Assembly (NCBI GenBank): GCA_946183785.1
Contig: CAMHCS010000014.1
Coordinates: forward strand, 1-64,000
Reading direction: 5' to 3'
DNA length: 64,000 nt
Source: an uncultured Selenomonadales bacterium
GTDB taxonomy: Bacteria > Bacillota > Negativicutes > Selenomonadales > Selenomonadaceae
In this document: positions 53,345-62,074 of the stretch, piece by piece
Position numbering within the stretch: position 1 is the first letter of the stretch
Layout of the letters: every line of letters starts with the position of its first letter
The notes under the pieces: model-generated
What the model saw: only the letters and a program-made list of their open reading frames with translations
The model's database searches: none
Told to the model about the DNA's origin: nothing
Made by a program: the position numbers and the translations under genes

Positions 53345-55040
53345 GCGCATCCTCCTTCAGATAGGTTTCGTAAAAATCGCCTTCCGATACAGGCCGGCCG
53401 AACAGATACCCCTGAATATAATCCGCGCCGCAGCGGTTCGTCACGACCTCGTAAACCTCGTTTTCCTCAACGCCCTCGATACAGGTGCGAATGCCGATAC
53501 TGCGGCAGAGAGTGACTGTATACTCGACAAGCCTCGTGTCAAAGTCGTTGTCAAGGATATTCTTGACGAATTCGCGGTCCACCTTCACAATGTCGCAGGA
53601 CAGATTTTTCAGGTATGCCAGCGACGAATAGCCGGTGCCGAAATCGTCCATGGCGATTTGCACCCCCTGATCGCGGAATTCGTTGAACTGCTGATTGATG
53701 AACGTCCAGTCGGAAACGATAGAGCTTTCCGTCAGTTCCAACGTGACGGCCTGGGGCGGGAGCCCGATACGCTGAATCGCCTCGCGGACGAACGGGAAAA
53801 AGGTCATGTCCCTGATCTGCACCGAAGAAACGTTGATGCTCATCTTGAAATCCGGCATGACGGCGCGCCATTTTTTGCAGGTCTTCAGGGCCTCCTCAAT
53901 AATCCATTTGCCCACCGGCAGAATCAACTTCGTCTCTTCGAGGATCGGCACGAACTCCATCGGCGAGACCATGCGGCCTCCCGGCTGCTTCCACCGCAGC
54001 AGGGCCTCCGCGCCGATCAGCCGTTTTGTGCGCGCCTCGATCTGCGGCTGGTAAAAAAGCTGGAATCCTTCGCACCCGTTTTCGACACAAACTTTCAGCT
54101 TGTCGCGCATGGCAGAAGTGCGGACATAGCGGCTGTATAGCTCCGGGGTCAGGATCACATTCTGGTTCTTTCCGCCGCGCTTCGCCAGTACCAGCGCCGC
54201 CTCCGCGTGCTTGAACAGCTTGTAAAATTCCTTGCCGTCCTCGGGATAGCCGACCGTGCCTGCCGAAATCGTGCAGAAATACGGCTTGCCGTCAATAAAC
54301 TGCTGACGCGTCATGCAGGCCTGGATTGCATTGAACACCTGCGTGACCTGCCCCGTCCTCGCGCCGGGAAGAATGATGCCGAACTCGTCGCTGTCCAGCT
54401 TGTAAAGCATCCCACCGGCAGGCAGTATGGTCAAGAGCTGCCGCGCCGTCATGCGAAGCACCGCGTCGCCGAAGGAACGGTTGTGCGATTCGTTGATGGC
54501 ACGGAAATTGTCAAGTCCAAGGAGCATAATGCGCCCGCCGCCGCCGGAGCGCGATTGCTCCTTCAGCACACGGTTCACCGCCATCTCGAACTGCAGCTTG
54601 TTCAAAAGTCCTGTGACAGCGTCCGCCTGATTCAACCGATACAGCGGGTTCAATATGCCGCCGAGAAAATACGGGGTACCGGCCGCGTCCCGCACCAGCT
54701 TCCCGCACACGCGCATCCACACATATTCTCCATGCTTGTCCTTGGAACGGTATTCGACATTGAACCGGTCCCCCGACCCGTCCCCATGCCGAATGTCATC
54801 ATCTATTTTCTTTACCCGCTCCAGATCATCCGGATGAACCAGCGGCAGCCACGCCGCGGCAAGATCGCCGATGACCGTGTCCCCGATGTTGAAATCATCG
54901 GCCATACGCTTCGAGAGCAGCGTAACGCCCGCAGAGAAATCAATGACAAAATAATACGCCTCGCTGGATTCCTCCAGCACGCCAAAATAAAACCGAATGC
55001 GTTCCAAAAGCGGCGACAATTTTTTCTTTGTATCCTTCAT
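53331..55040 (-). CDS. PAS-GGDEF-EAL protein, probable c-di-GMP phosphodiesterase
   Basis: 569 residues, cytosolic. A PAS domain (about 25-135, with [14 protein letters not shown]), then a GGDEF-fold domain whose active loop is degenerate (LDSDEF), then a complete EAL domain: [29 protein letters not shown] and QGYLFG. Cyclase activity is therefore unlikely, whereas the EAL half keeps its metal and catalytic residues. The GGDEF half may sense GTP. Two adjacent ATGs occur; 55040 is better spaced from GGGGG. It overlaps queF by 14 bases. Confidence 0.93.
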   Translation of the reverse strand: MKDTKKKLSPLLERIRFYFGVLEESSEAYYFVIDFSAGVTLLSKRMADDFNIGDTVIGDLAAAWLPLVHPDDLERVKKIDDDIRHGDGSGDRFNVEYRSKDKHGEYVWMRVCGKLVRDAAGTPYFLGGILNPLYRLNQADAVTGLLNKLQFEMAVNRVLKEQSRSGGGGRIMLLGLDNFRAINESHNRSFGDAVLRMTARQLLTILPAGGMLYKLDSDEFGIILPGARTGQVTQVFNAIQACMTRQQFIDGKPYFCTISAGTVGYPEDGKEFYKLFKHAEAALVLAKRGGKNQNVILTPELYSRYVRTSAMRDKLKVCVENGCEGFQLFYQPQIEARTKRLIGAEALLRWKQPGGRMVSPMEFVPILEETKLILPVGKWIIEEALKTCKKWRAVMPDFKMSINVSSVQIRDMTFFPFVREAIQRIGLPPQAVTLELTESSIVSDWTFINQQFNEFRDQGVQIAMDDFGTGYSSLAYLKNLSCDIVKVDREFVKNILDNDFDTRLVEYTVTLCRSIGIRTCIEGVEENEVYEVVTNRCGADYIQGYLFGRPVSEGDFYETYLKEDAHDAG

Positions 55041-55130
55041 CATGCTGCCCCCTACACACCCTAAAAAGCGAAACAATCCTTTACGATAGATTATATCATA
55101 AACGCCATTCATTTTCACTTTTCCAAACAA

Positions 55131-55152
55131 AAAAGAAGGGCAAAGCCCCTCT
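55131..55152 (-). terminator. Terminator of the glycosyltransferase gene
   Basis: On the minus strand AGAGGGGC-TTT-GCCCTTCT is followed by TTTTTTG. It starts 12 bases past the stop at 55164. Confidence 0.75.
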
Positions 55153-55163
55153 TATTTATTATC

Positions 55164-56621
55164 TTATGACTTTCGTCCCTCTTTTCGAAGCACGCGACAC
55201 TGGTCAAACTCCCGGACAAGCGTCCATTCCTCCGGGCGAAAATCCTTTTTGAACTGCCCGCCCCGTTTTTTGCTGACGATCATATATATGGTCCGATCTT
55301 GCGGTATTTCCTCCAGCGCCCAATACGGCCAGACATTTTTGCTGTTCCAAGACTTCCCGTCGGGACGATTCGCCGCAATGGACTTTTTCGTGTCCACCTT
55401 GTAAATGTCCAAATTGCTGTAATAAGGATGCGAAACCTTGTAATCGCCGTAGCTCAGCACGAGGTCGCCCTCCCGCACGTTCTCGTTCAAAGTCGCTGCG
55501 ACTTCCTTGCCCGAATAATTCTTTGCCGTGATGCCCGGCACGAGCACAGCCAGCGTGACAACGACGAGGAACGCCACCTCGCCAAAGAACATACGGCGCA
55601 CCAACGTCGCCTTGTCCCTCAGGAACCGCGCCGCAAGGATTGAGATTGGCAGCAGTGACGGCAGCGTATAGGTGGTGTATTTCGTCGCCATCATCTGAAA
55701 GAAGATATTGATGACGAGCGCCCAGACCAGCAGGAACTGCTCGTCCATGTCGAGCCGGGGCAAACGGCGCTCACGAAACATCCTCCAGAGCGCGGGCGGC
55801 AGAGTCACGAAACCCCACGGGAAGAAAATCAGGAAGAACAGGACCGAATAATACCACCAGACGTCCCACATCGGATGCTCGGAAACGGTGGCGCGCAGAT
55901 AATTGTGAACGCCGAGGAAGGTGTTGAGAAAGTCCGAGCCGTGCAGCAGATACATCGGCACGTACCAGAGCGAGACCACCGCGAGGAAAATGAGGATACC
56001 TAGCGGCTTGACGAGGTGCTTCAGCTCCGCGAAATCCCGACGCACACAGAGGAACACCGCCACGACGAGCCCTGGCAAAAGGAGCCCGATCGGACCTTTC
56101 GTCAATGTCGCCAGCCCTGCAAAAAAATAGCTCGCATAATATAATTTTTTGTTCGTGCTCGAATAGCCGAGATAGAAAAACACCAGCACGGCGTTAAAGA
56201 ACACAAACAGCGTCGCGTCGGTGATGACGGACTTCGAGACAACCCAATATCCCACCGAGGTTGCGAGCAGGACGCCCGACAAAAGCGCGGTTTTCGCGTC
56301 ATAAAGGCGGCGTGCGAACACGTATGTCAGGAGCAGGCCGATCACGCCGAAAACCGCCGGAAAGAACCGCGCGGCAAAATCCGTGAAGCCGAAGACCTTG
56401 AAAGCCGCAATCAGCTCCCAATAGAAAAACGCGGGCTTGTCGTACCAAAAATTACCGAAGATGCGCGGCGAAACCCAATCTCCGGACAGCAGCATCTCCT
56501 TCGCCGTCTGCGTGTAGTTTGATTCAACGGGATCGGTAATCGCCAGGCTCCCGTTTGCCAATAGAAAAAGCGCCGCGCCGAGCAGCGCCAGAAAAATGAG
56601 ATTCCGTCTGTCCTGGTCCAT
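55164..56621 (-). CDS. ArnT/PMT-type (GT39 clan) membrane glycosyltransferase
   Basis: 485 residues with about ten membrane segments. The first extracytoplasmic loop has TDPVESNYTQTAKEMLLSGD, the acidic motif of undecaprenyl-phosphate-sugar transferases, then SPRIFGNFWYDKPAFFYW. A small C-terminal soluble domain follows. Relatives move aminoarabinose or other sugars from a lipid carrier to lipid A or proteins. The acceptor is unknown. ATG with GGGGG upstream. It may be cotranscribed with murA, 78 bases upstream. Confidence 0.88.
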   Translation of the reverse strand: MDQDRRNLIFLALLGAALFLLANGSLAITDPVESNYTQTAKEMLLSGDWVSPRIFGNFWYDKPAFFYWELIAAFKVFGFTDFAARFFPAVFGVIGLLLTYVFARRLYDAKTALLSGVLLATSVGYWVVSKSVITDATLFVFFNAVLVFFYLGYSSTNKKLYYASYFFAGLATLTKGPIGLLLPGLVVAVFLCVRRDFAELKHLVKPLGILIFLAVVSLWYVPMYLLHGSDFLNTFLGVHNYLRATVSEHPMWDVWWYYSVLFFLIFFPWGFVTLPPALWRMFRERRLPRLDMDEQFLLVWALVINIFFQMMATKYTTYTLPSLLPISILAARFLRDKATLVRRMFFGEVAFLVVVTLAVLVPGITAKNYSGKEVAATLNENVREGDLVLSYGDYKVSHPYYSNLDIYKVDTKKSIAANRPDGKSWNSKNVWPYWALEEIPQDRTIYMIVSKKRGGQFKKDFRPEEWTLVREFDQCRVLRKEGRKS

Positions 56622-56699
56622 GCGTCCCCCTTATCCGCTCCTCGTACGTAGCCCAGTTCAAAATTTATAATAAACGAATGAAATGAGCTATTTCCGCTG

Positions 56700-57965
56700 T
56701 CAACCGTCGATACGGCGAATGTCCGCGCCAAGTCCCACGAGCTTTTCCACAAGATGGTCGTAGCCGCGGTCAATATGATGGATATAGCCGACCTGCGTCT
56801 CGCCGTCGGCGACGAGCCCAGCCAGCACCATAGCCGCCCCCGCCCGAAGGTCGGTAGCCTTGACCTGGCAGCCCGTAAGCTTCGGAACGCCTTCGACGAC
56901 GGAAGTACGCCCGTCAATCTTGATGTTTGCGCCCATGCGCTTCAGCTCGTCCACATGCATGAAACGGTTCTCGAAAACCGTCTCCGTCACCATGCCCGTG
57001 CCTTCCGAAGTGGCAATCATCGCCATGAACTGCGCCTGCATATCGGTGGGAAACCCCGGATAGGGCATCGTCTTCACGTCCACGGCTTTCGTCGGGCCGT
57101 CACAGAACACGCGGACGCCGTCCACATCCTCCTCGATGGACACGCCCGCTTCCTTGAGCTTCGCAATGACGGGCTTCAAATGTTCGCTGATCGCGTTCTC
57201 GATATAGACGTCCCCCCGTGTCATCGCCGCCGCCACCATATACGTCCCCGCCTCGATGCGGTCGGGAATCACGGTGTAGACTGCGCCTTTGAGCCTCGGC
57301 ACGCCCTCGACCTTGATGACGTTCGTGCCGGCGCCGCGAATTTTTGCGCCCATCACGTTCAGGAAATTCGCAAGGTCGATAATTTCCGGCTCCTGCGCCG
57401 GATTCTCAAGAACAGTCTGCCCTTCCGCCATCGACGCCGCCATCAGGATATTCTCCGTCGCGCCGACGCTGGGGAAGTCGAGATAAATACGCGCGCCCTT
57501 GAGCCCATGCGGCGCGTTGGCGTCGATAAAGCCGTGGCCGATCTCAATTTCCGCGCCCAGCGCCTCGAAGCCTTTCAAATGCAGATCGATCGGTCTCGTC
57601 CCAATGGCGCAGCCGCCCGGAAGCGAAATCTTCGCCCGTCCGCAGCGCGCAAGGAGCGGCCCCATGATCAAAAACGAAGCGCGCATTTTCCGCACGAGAT
57701 CGTAAGGCGCTTCCCACCGCACTATGCTGCTGCTATCCACGGTGAACTGGTGCTCCTCCGCATCATAGCGCGCCTCCACGCCAAGCTCCCGTATGACTTC
57801 CGCGATGGTATAAACGTCGTCCAACGAAGGCACCTCGTCAAGACGACTGGGCTGCTCCTGTCCGAGCAACGTCGCGGCAATAATCGGCAGCACCGCATTC
57901 TTTGCGCCGCTGATCTTCACACGACCCGTGAGACGATTGCCGCCGTTAATGACCAATTTCTCCAT
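56700..57965 (-). CDS. murA: UDP-N-acetylglucosamine 1-carboxyvinyltransferase
   Basis: First committed step of peptidoglycan synthesis: transfers enolpyruvate from PEP to UDP-GlcNAc. 421 residues. Lys22-Asn23 in [10 protein letters not shown], catalytic Cys119 in [15 protein letters not shown] (so fosfomycin-target type), and the C-terminal [20 protein letters not shown]. The ATG at 57963-57965 gives the usual length. GGAGGG lies 12 bases before it, rather far. The upstream region holds a palindrome and DnaA-box-like sequences. Confidence 0.97.
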   Translation of the reverse strand: MEKLVINGGNRLTGRVKISGAKNAVLPIIAATLLGQEQPSRLDEVPSLDDVYTIAEVIRELGVEARYDAEEHQFTVDSSSIVRWEAPYDLVRKMRASFLIMGPLLARCGRAKISLPGGCAIGTRPIDLHLKGFEALGAEIEIGHGFIDANAPHGLKGARIYLDFPSVGATENILMAASMAEGQTVLENPAQEPEIIDLANFLNVMGAKIRGAGTNVIKVEGVPRLKGAVYTVIPDRIEAGTYMVAAAMTRGDVYIENAISEHLKPVIAKLKEAGVSIEEDVDGVRVFCDGPTKAVDVKTMPYPGFPTDMQAQFMAMIATSEGTGMVTETVFENRFMHVDELKRMGANIKIDGRTSVVEGVPKLTGCQVKATDLRAGAAMVLAGLVADGETQVGYIHHIDRGYDHLVEKLVGLGADIRRIDG

Positions 57966-58010
57966 AAATGGAAATGTCCCTCCAAAAACCTGTCCCAATC
58001 TATGCAATGA

Positions 58011-58039
58011 TTGTCCACAATTTTATCCACGTGTCCACA
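58011..58039. promoter_or_regulatory. Cluster of three DnaA-box-like 9-mers upstream of murA
   Basis: TTGTCCACA (58011-58019), TTATCCACG (58023-58031) and GTGTCCACA (58031-58039) each differ by one or two bases from TTATCCACA and share orientation. Three near-boxes in 29 bases is more than expected by chance. No dnaA, dnaN or AT-rich unwinding region is present, so an origin is unlikely; DnaA regulation of murA is possible. Confidence 0.4.
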
Positions 58040-58051
58040 ATCTTTTTTCAC

Positions 58052-58079
58052 AGACAATGTATATATCTTTGCATTGTCT
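58052..58079. promoter_or_regulatory. Palindromic operator candidate upstream of murA
   Basis: AGACAATG (58052-58059) and CATTGTCT (58072-58079) form a perfect 8-base inverted repeat with a 12-base AT-rich centre, about 90 bases before the murA start. The size and spacing fit a dimeric repressor site. The cognate regulator is unknown. Confidence 0.45.
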
Positions 58080-58165
58080 TTTAGTGTACCATTTGCAACG
58101 CGTCATGGCAAGGGGCGCAGCGAAATTTATCGGCGTTTTCCTCTGATTGCGATAAAAACCGCGAC

Positions 58166-58205
58166 AAAAAGAAACGGCGCGTAAGCCCAAAGACTTATGC
58201 GCCGT
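58166..58205 (-). terminator. Terminator of chemoreceptor 1
   Basis: 12-base stem with one wobble (58174-58185 with 58194-58205, ACGGCGC-type arms). On the minus strand TTTCTTTTT follows. It starts 21 bases after the stop at 58227. Confidence 0.85.
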
Positions 58206-58226
58206 CCAGTTTTCGTCCTGCTTCCG

Positions 58227-60191
58227 TTATACCTTGAACTTGCCGGTCGCCGCTTGCAGCTCCGTCGCAAGATCCGCCAGCGAATGAGACGCCGAGGCGA
58301 TTTCCTGGCTCGACGCCGACTGCTCTTCCGCCGCCGCCGAGATTGTCTGGGTTTCCTCGCTGGTCGAGCGGCTGACCTCGTCGATGGTGTCCATCGCGCC
58401 GACGATGCCCTGCATGCCCTTCGACACCGTCTGCACCGCGTGATTGATTTCTCCCATCTCCGACTTGATCGACGCGACGCGAGCCGTGATATCCTGGAAC
58501 TGCTCGCCAACTTCACGGATTGCCTGCGTGCCGAGCGCGACTTCGTTCGTCCCGGCCTGCATCGCGACCACCGCCTCCTCGGTGTCGCCCTGGATGATCG
58601 CGATGCGGTTCTTGATTTCCTCTGCCGACTGCTGCGACTGCTCAGCCAGCTTGCGAACCTCTTCAGCAACGACCGAGAAGCCCCGGCCGGCCTCGCCCGC
58701 ACGCGCCGCCTCGATGGCCGCGTTCAGGGCGAGCAGGTTCGTCTGGTCGGCGATGGCCGAAATGCTTTCGACAATCTGCCCGATCTGCTTCGAGTTCTCG
58801 CCCAGCTTCTTGACGACTTCGGCAGAGTTCGCAACGCTTTGCTCGATGCCGCTCATTTTTTCCATTGCGTTATTCATCAGCTCCGCGCCATGATCGGCCG
58901 CGCCCGCCATCTGCTCGGTATTCTCTGTGACCGTCGCGGCTTTGTCCGTCATCGCGCTGATGTCGATAAACGCAGCGTCGATATGCTGCTTCGCGCCGTC
59001 AACGCTGTTGAGCTGCTTCTCCATGCCGCCCGAGACTTCAACAATCGTTTGCGCGACATGGGTCGCCGCTTCCGCCGCCTGCTGGGAACTGGCCGTCAGC
59101 TCCTCGGAGCTGGCCGCCACCTGCTCCGCCGTATGCGTCATCTGCGTAATCAGGCCGCGAATATTTTTCGTCATCGTATTGAACTGGTCCGACATCTGTC
59201 CAAACTCATCGCTGGACGTGACCGGCAGAGGCTCAAGACGCAAATTGCCCTGCGACATCTCGCCCATGTGGGCCACGAGGCCCTTGATCTGGTTCACGAT
59301 CGCGTTGGCGAAGAACAGCAGCGCAACCACGATCAGCACCACGCCGACTAGCGTCAGCACACTGTATATCATGCGCAGCTTCGAGACCTCGGCAAACACG
59401 AAGTCCTCGGGTACGCCCACCACCGTCATCCAGCCTGTGGAAGCCATGGATTCATAGGCGATGACCGTTCCGTTCGCGACGAAATAGCCGTTTTTCTTCT
59501 GCGCCATTTCGGCGATGTGCTCTTTCAGCACCGGATTGTCCGCAATCGGCTTCAGGTTTTCGTTCTCATCCGCCGACGCCAGGATCGTCCCAGACTCCGG
59601 GTTGATGATCAAGCCTTTGCCCTGTCCGTCAAACTTGATTTCCTTTGCCTTTTGGGAAAGGGTGTCCGTCTTGAACATGACGCCAATCACGCCGCCTGAC
59701 GCGCCCTGCCGCTTGTACGGGACGCCCGCCGCGCAGACCGTGTCCCCCGTCGTTTTCGAGACATACGGATCGCTGAACGCGAGCTTTCCCGCCTGCTGTG
59801 CTTTCAAATACCATGCGCGCTTCGTCCACTCGGCCTTGCCCGTCTGGTCGCCGCCATGGAGAGCCATCGTATAGCCGTTCTCCATGACATGCATCAGGTT
59901 CGTCATTTCCTTGTCGTCTGCAACCGCCTGCGTCAGGTTCTGGCTCCGCGCGTACGCCTCCTCCGACGCCGGGATATGAGAAACAATCGAAGCGACGCCT
60001 TGCGCCAGCTGCCCCTTCGCGAGCAGCCACGCCTCAGCCTCATTGGATTCCGCCTGGATCGTCGAGATGATTTCCTTTTCCACTGTCTCCTTCACTGCCG
60101 TCGACGCGGTGAAGTAACCTACAACGGAGACGATGGCCATGATAAGACCGGCCACGCCTGCCAGCGCGAAAAACTTTTGCTTGACATTCAT
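58227..60191 (-). CDS. Methyl-accepting chemotaxis protein 1 (dCache)
   Basis: 654 residues. Membrane segment 1 (about 7-30, [21 protein letters not shown]), a double-Cache periplasmic sensor to about 275 with [19 protein letters not shown], membrane segment 2 ([20 protein letters not shown]), HAMP, and a long signalling coiled coil with the conserved tip [20 protein letters not shown]. There is no C-terminal CheR tether. The ligand is unknown; Cache domains often bind amino or organic acids. ATG at 60189-60191 with GGAG ten bases upstream. Closely similar to the receptor at 62075-64000, so a local duplication. Confidence 0.95.
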   Translation of the reverse strand: MNVKQKFFALAGVAGLIMAIVSVVGYFTASTAVKETVEKEIISTIQAESNEAEAWLLAKGQLAQGVASIVSHIPASEEAYARSQNLTQAVADDKEMTNLMHVMENGYTMALHGGDQTGKAEWTKRAWYLKAQQAGKLAFSDPYVSKTTGDTVCAAGVPYKRQGASGGVIGVMFKTDTLSQKAKEIKFDGQGKGLIINPESGTILASADENENLKPIADNPVLKEHIAEMAQKKNGYFVANGTVIAYESMASTGWMTVVGVPEDFVFAEVSKLRMIYSVLTLVGVVLIVVALLFFANAIVNQIKGLVAHMGEMSQGNLRLEPLPVTSSDEFGQMSDQFNTMTKNIRGLITQMTHTAEQVAASSEELTASSQQAAEAATHVAQTIVEVSGGMEKQLNSVDGAKQHIDAAFIDISAMTDKAATVTENTEQMAGAADHGAELMNNAMEKMSGIEQSVANSAEVVKKLGENSKQIGQIVESISAIADQTNLLALNAAIEAARAGEAGRGFSVVAEEVRKLAEQSQQSAEEIKNRIAIIQGDTEEAVVAMQAGTNEVALGTQAIREVGEQFQDITARVASIKSEMGEINHAVQTVSKGMQGIVGAMDTIDEVSRSTSEETQTISAAAEEQSASSQEIASASHSLADLATELQAATGKFKV

Positions 60192-60315
60192 ATGAGTTCC
60201 GCTCCTTCCTTTTTGCATATCCTTATAATAAATTCATTATCTTCTATGCAGGGTTATTTGTCAAGCAGTAATAAGTTTTATAAGGCTATCTACCTATTTT
60301 TTCAGAAAACAACAT

Positions 60316-60341
60316 AAAAAGAGGCGCAGGAAGGCGCCTCT
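60316..60341 (-). terminator. Terminator upstream of chemoreceptor 1, orphaned
   Basis: AGAGGCGC (60320-60327) pairs with GCGCCTCT (60334-60341); five T residues follow on the minus strand. No intact minus-strand gene precedes it before the chemoreceptor remnant at 60530-60604, so it probably belonged to that lost gene. Confidence 0.8.
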
Positions 60342-60349
60342 CTCATTTC

Positions 60350-60515
60350 TAAGGAAGCACTGATTAAGTCAAGTCGTGGCCCTGTCGAGGGATTTTTTCG
60401 TCAGGCAAGGAAAAGTGCTCGAAGTCGTAGCAGAGCTACGTCGAGAGCACTTTGACGCAGCATGACGGAAAAAGACCCGTCAGGGGCGCGGCGGGACTTA
60501 TTCAGTGCTTCCCTA
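60350..60515. repeat. 166-bp palindromic MITE-like element, copy 2 (inverted)
   Basis: Same length as copy 1 at 19041-19206 and alignable to it in inverted orientation throughout. The ends TAAGGAAGCACTGATTAAGT and the complement of TAGGGAAGCACTGAATAAGT are inverted repeats. The central stem arms are GTGCTC/GAGCAC, where copy 1 has CCCTC/GAGGG at the same place. It lies between the orphan terminator and the chemoreceptor remnant. The rest of the 60192-60763 gap holds these items and the promoter of the cyclase gene. Confidence 0.88.
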
Positions 60516-60529
60516 ATAGTATGATATGA

Positions 60530-60604
60530 TACTTTGAATTTGCCTGTCGCCGTTTGCAGTTTCGTCGCAGCGTCCGCCAACGGATGGGACGCCAGCGCCA
60601 TCTC
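60530..60604 (-). pseudogene. Remnant of a chemoreceptor 3' end
   Basis: On the minus strand 25 codons read EMALASHPLADAATKLQTAT then GKFKV, identical at 19 of 25 positions to the C-terminus of the two intact receptors beside it. Upstream sequence is unrelated. The expected TAA after GKFKV is TCA. This is the leftover of a third receptor copy. Confidence 0.8.
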
Positions 60605-60673
60605 CCGGCGCTCCCCATTGTATCAGGCCGGATGAAGGTCGGCAGGAATCATATTTCATGGAACAAAAGATTG

Positions 60674-60682
60674 TGTTATAAT
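60674..60682 (+). promoter_or_regulatory. Extended -10 promoter of the diguanylate cyclase
   Basis: TGTTATAAT (TGn plus TATAAT), about 80 bases before the start at 60764. The -35 region is poor. Confidence 0.5.
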
Positions 60683-60763
60683 ATTTAAGTGATGATATGC
60701 GTGTCCTTCGAGATTCCCATATGATTCTTGCAAGATATATCTCTTGTTCCGAGGAGCAATCGT

Positions 60764-62002
60764 ATGTACTACTCTGCAATCGGACTGCTTGCTATCGCTA
60801 TCCTCCTGATTGAAAATCACGATATTTTTTTTGATCGCAGCGACAGCCAGCATATCCCCGCCATTGGGCTGTACAGGAAATTATTATACTGCATTCTTCT
60901 ATACTATACCACGGATGTGCTCTGGGGCGTCCTTGACAGCCTGCATCTTATCTTTCCCCTTTTCCTTGAGACCATGATCCATTTTATCGCGATGATTTCG
61001 GGCGTACTGCTTTGGACGCAATACGTGGTCGCTTATTTGGCCGAGGAAAACGCTTTCAGTCGATTTCTGTCCTATGCGGGACGCATCTTCTTTGCTGTGT
61101 TTTTGGCGATCGATATCTTTAACTGTTTCACGCCGGTCCTGTTCTGGATTGATGAAAGCGGCGCCTATCATGCCAACACTGCCAGATACGCGCTGCTTCT
61201 GTTCCAAATCGCGCTGTTCCTGCTCGCTTCCATTCATACGTTTTATGCCATGTCGCGGACGGAAAGCGCAACAAAAAAACGGTATCGGACAATCTGTCTG
61301 TTTGGTCTGACGATGGCGGTCATGCTTTCCATCCAATTATATTATCCTTTGCTCCCGCTTTACTCCATCGGATACATGCTTGGGACTTCTCTGCTGCACG
61401 CCTTTGTAGTCGCCGACGAAAAGGACGAATACAAATACGAGCTGGCGGCCTCCCTGCTGCGGGAAAAAAGGCAGCATGAGCAGCTGAGATCCGCATGGCA
61501 GCTTGCCTATACCGATTCCCTCACCGGACTGAAAAACAAGCTGGCTTATATTGAAGCGGAGGAACAAAAAGACCGTCTGATTGCGAAACGGGAAGCTCCG
61601 CAATTTTCAATTGCGGTCTTTGATCTGAACGATCTGAAATCCGTCAATGACCGCATGGGGCACGAGATGGGCGACCAATACATCGTCCGCGCGTCCAGGA
61701 TTATTTGCACCCATTTCAAGTTCAGCCCCGTCTTCCGCACCGGCGGCGATGAATTTGTCGTCCTGTTGGAAGGAACGGACTACCAAAACAGAGTCGATCT
61801 GAAAGAACGCTTTGACCGAATGATAACGTCGCCCGATTATGATCAGGACATGATTATCGCCATGGGGATGGCCGATTTCAATCCGGAGCAGGACAGCGCC
61901 TTCAACCAGGTCTTTGAGCGGGCAGACCGGAAAATGTATCTGCGCAAATGGGAATTGAAGAACAACCGGAGAAGTTCCTCCCAAACGGCAGCGCAGGAAT
62001 AA
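60764..62002 (+). CDS. Membrane diguanylate cyclase (GGDEF)
   Basis: 412 residues. Six or seven hydrophobic segments fill residues 1-215. A short coiled linker (LLREKRQHEQLRSAWQLAYTDS) leads to a GGDEF domain with DSLTGLKNK, FDLNDLKSVND and an intact RTGGDEF loop. The RxxD inhibitory site expected five residues before GGDEF is absent, so product inhibition through it is unlikely. ATG with GAGGAG seven bases upstream. It lies between two chemoreceptors on the other strand, suggesting a motility-related module. Confidence 0.93.
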   Translation: MYYSAIGLLAIAILLIENHDIFFDRSDSQHIPAIGLYRKLLYCILLYYTTDVLWGVLDSLHLIFPLFLETMIHFIAMISGVLLWTQYVVAYLAEENAFSRFLSYAGRIFFAVFLAIDIFNCFTPVLFWIDESGAYHANTARYALLLFQIALFLLASIHTFYAMSRTESATKKRYRTICLFGLTMAVMLSIQLYYPLLPLYSIGYMLGTSLLHAFVVADEKDEYKYELAASLLREKRQHEQLRSAWQLAYTDSLTGLKNKLAYIEAEEQKDRLIAKREAPQFSIAVFDLNDLKSVNDRMGHEMGDQYIVRASRIICTHFKFSPVFRTGGDEFVVLLEGTDYQNRVDLKERFDRMITSPDYDQDMIIAMGMADFNPEQDSAFNQVFERADRKMYLRKWELKNNRRSSSQTAAQE

Positions 62003-62016
62003 GGCCGACCATTTTA

Positions 62017-62049
62017 AAACGGGCAGCGTTTTTTCAGCGCTACCCGTTT
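62017..62049. terminator. Bidirectional terminator between cyclase and chemoreceptor 2
   Basis: AAACGGG (62017-62023) with CCCGTTT (62043-62049) and inner AGCG/CGCT. The convergent genes end on either side, 15 and 26 bases away. Confidence 0.8.
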
Positions 62050-62074
62050 CTTCTGCCTTGTTCCTATAGATAGA

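Noticed and set aside
58000-58110. Replication origin near murA
   Set aside because: Only three imperfect boxes, with no dnaA/dnaN neighbourhood and no clear unwinding region.
60401-60601. 66-codon minus-strand gene
   Set aside because: Its first third is the chemoreceptor C-terminal relic and the rest reads through the repeat element; no independent gene.
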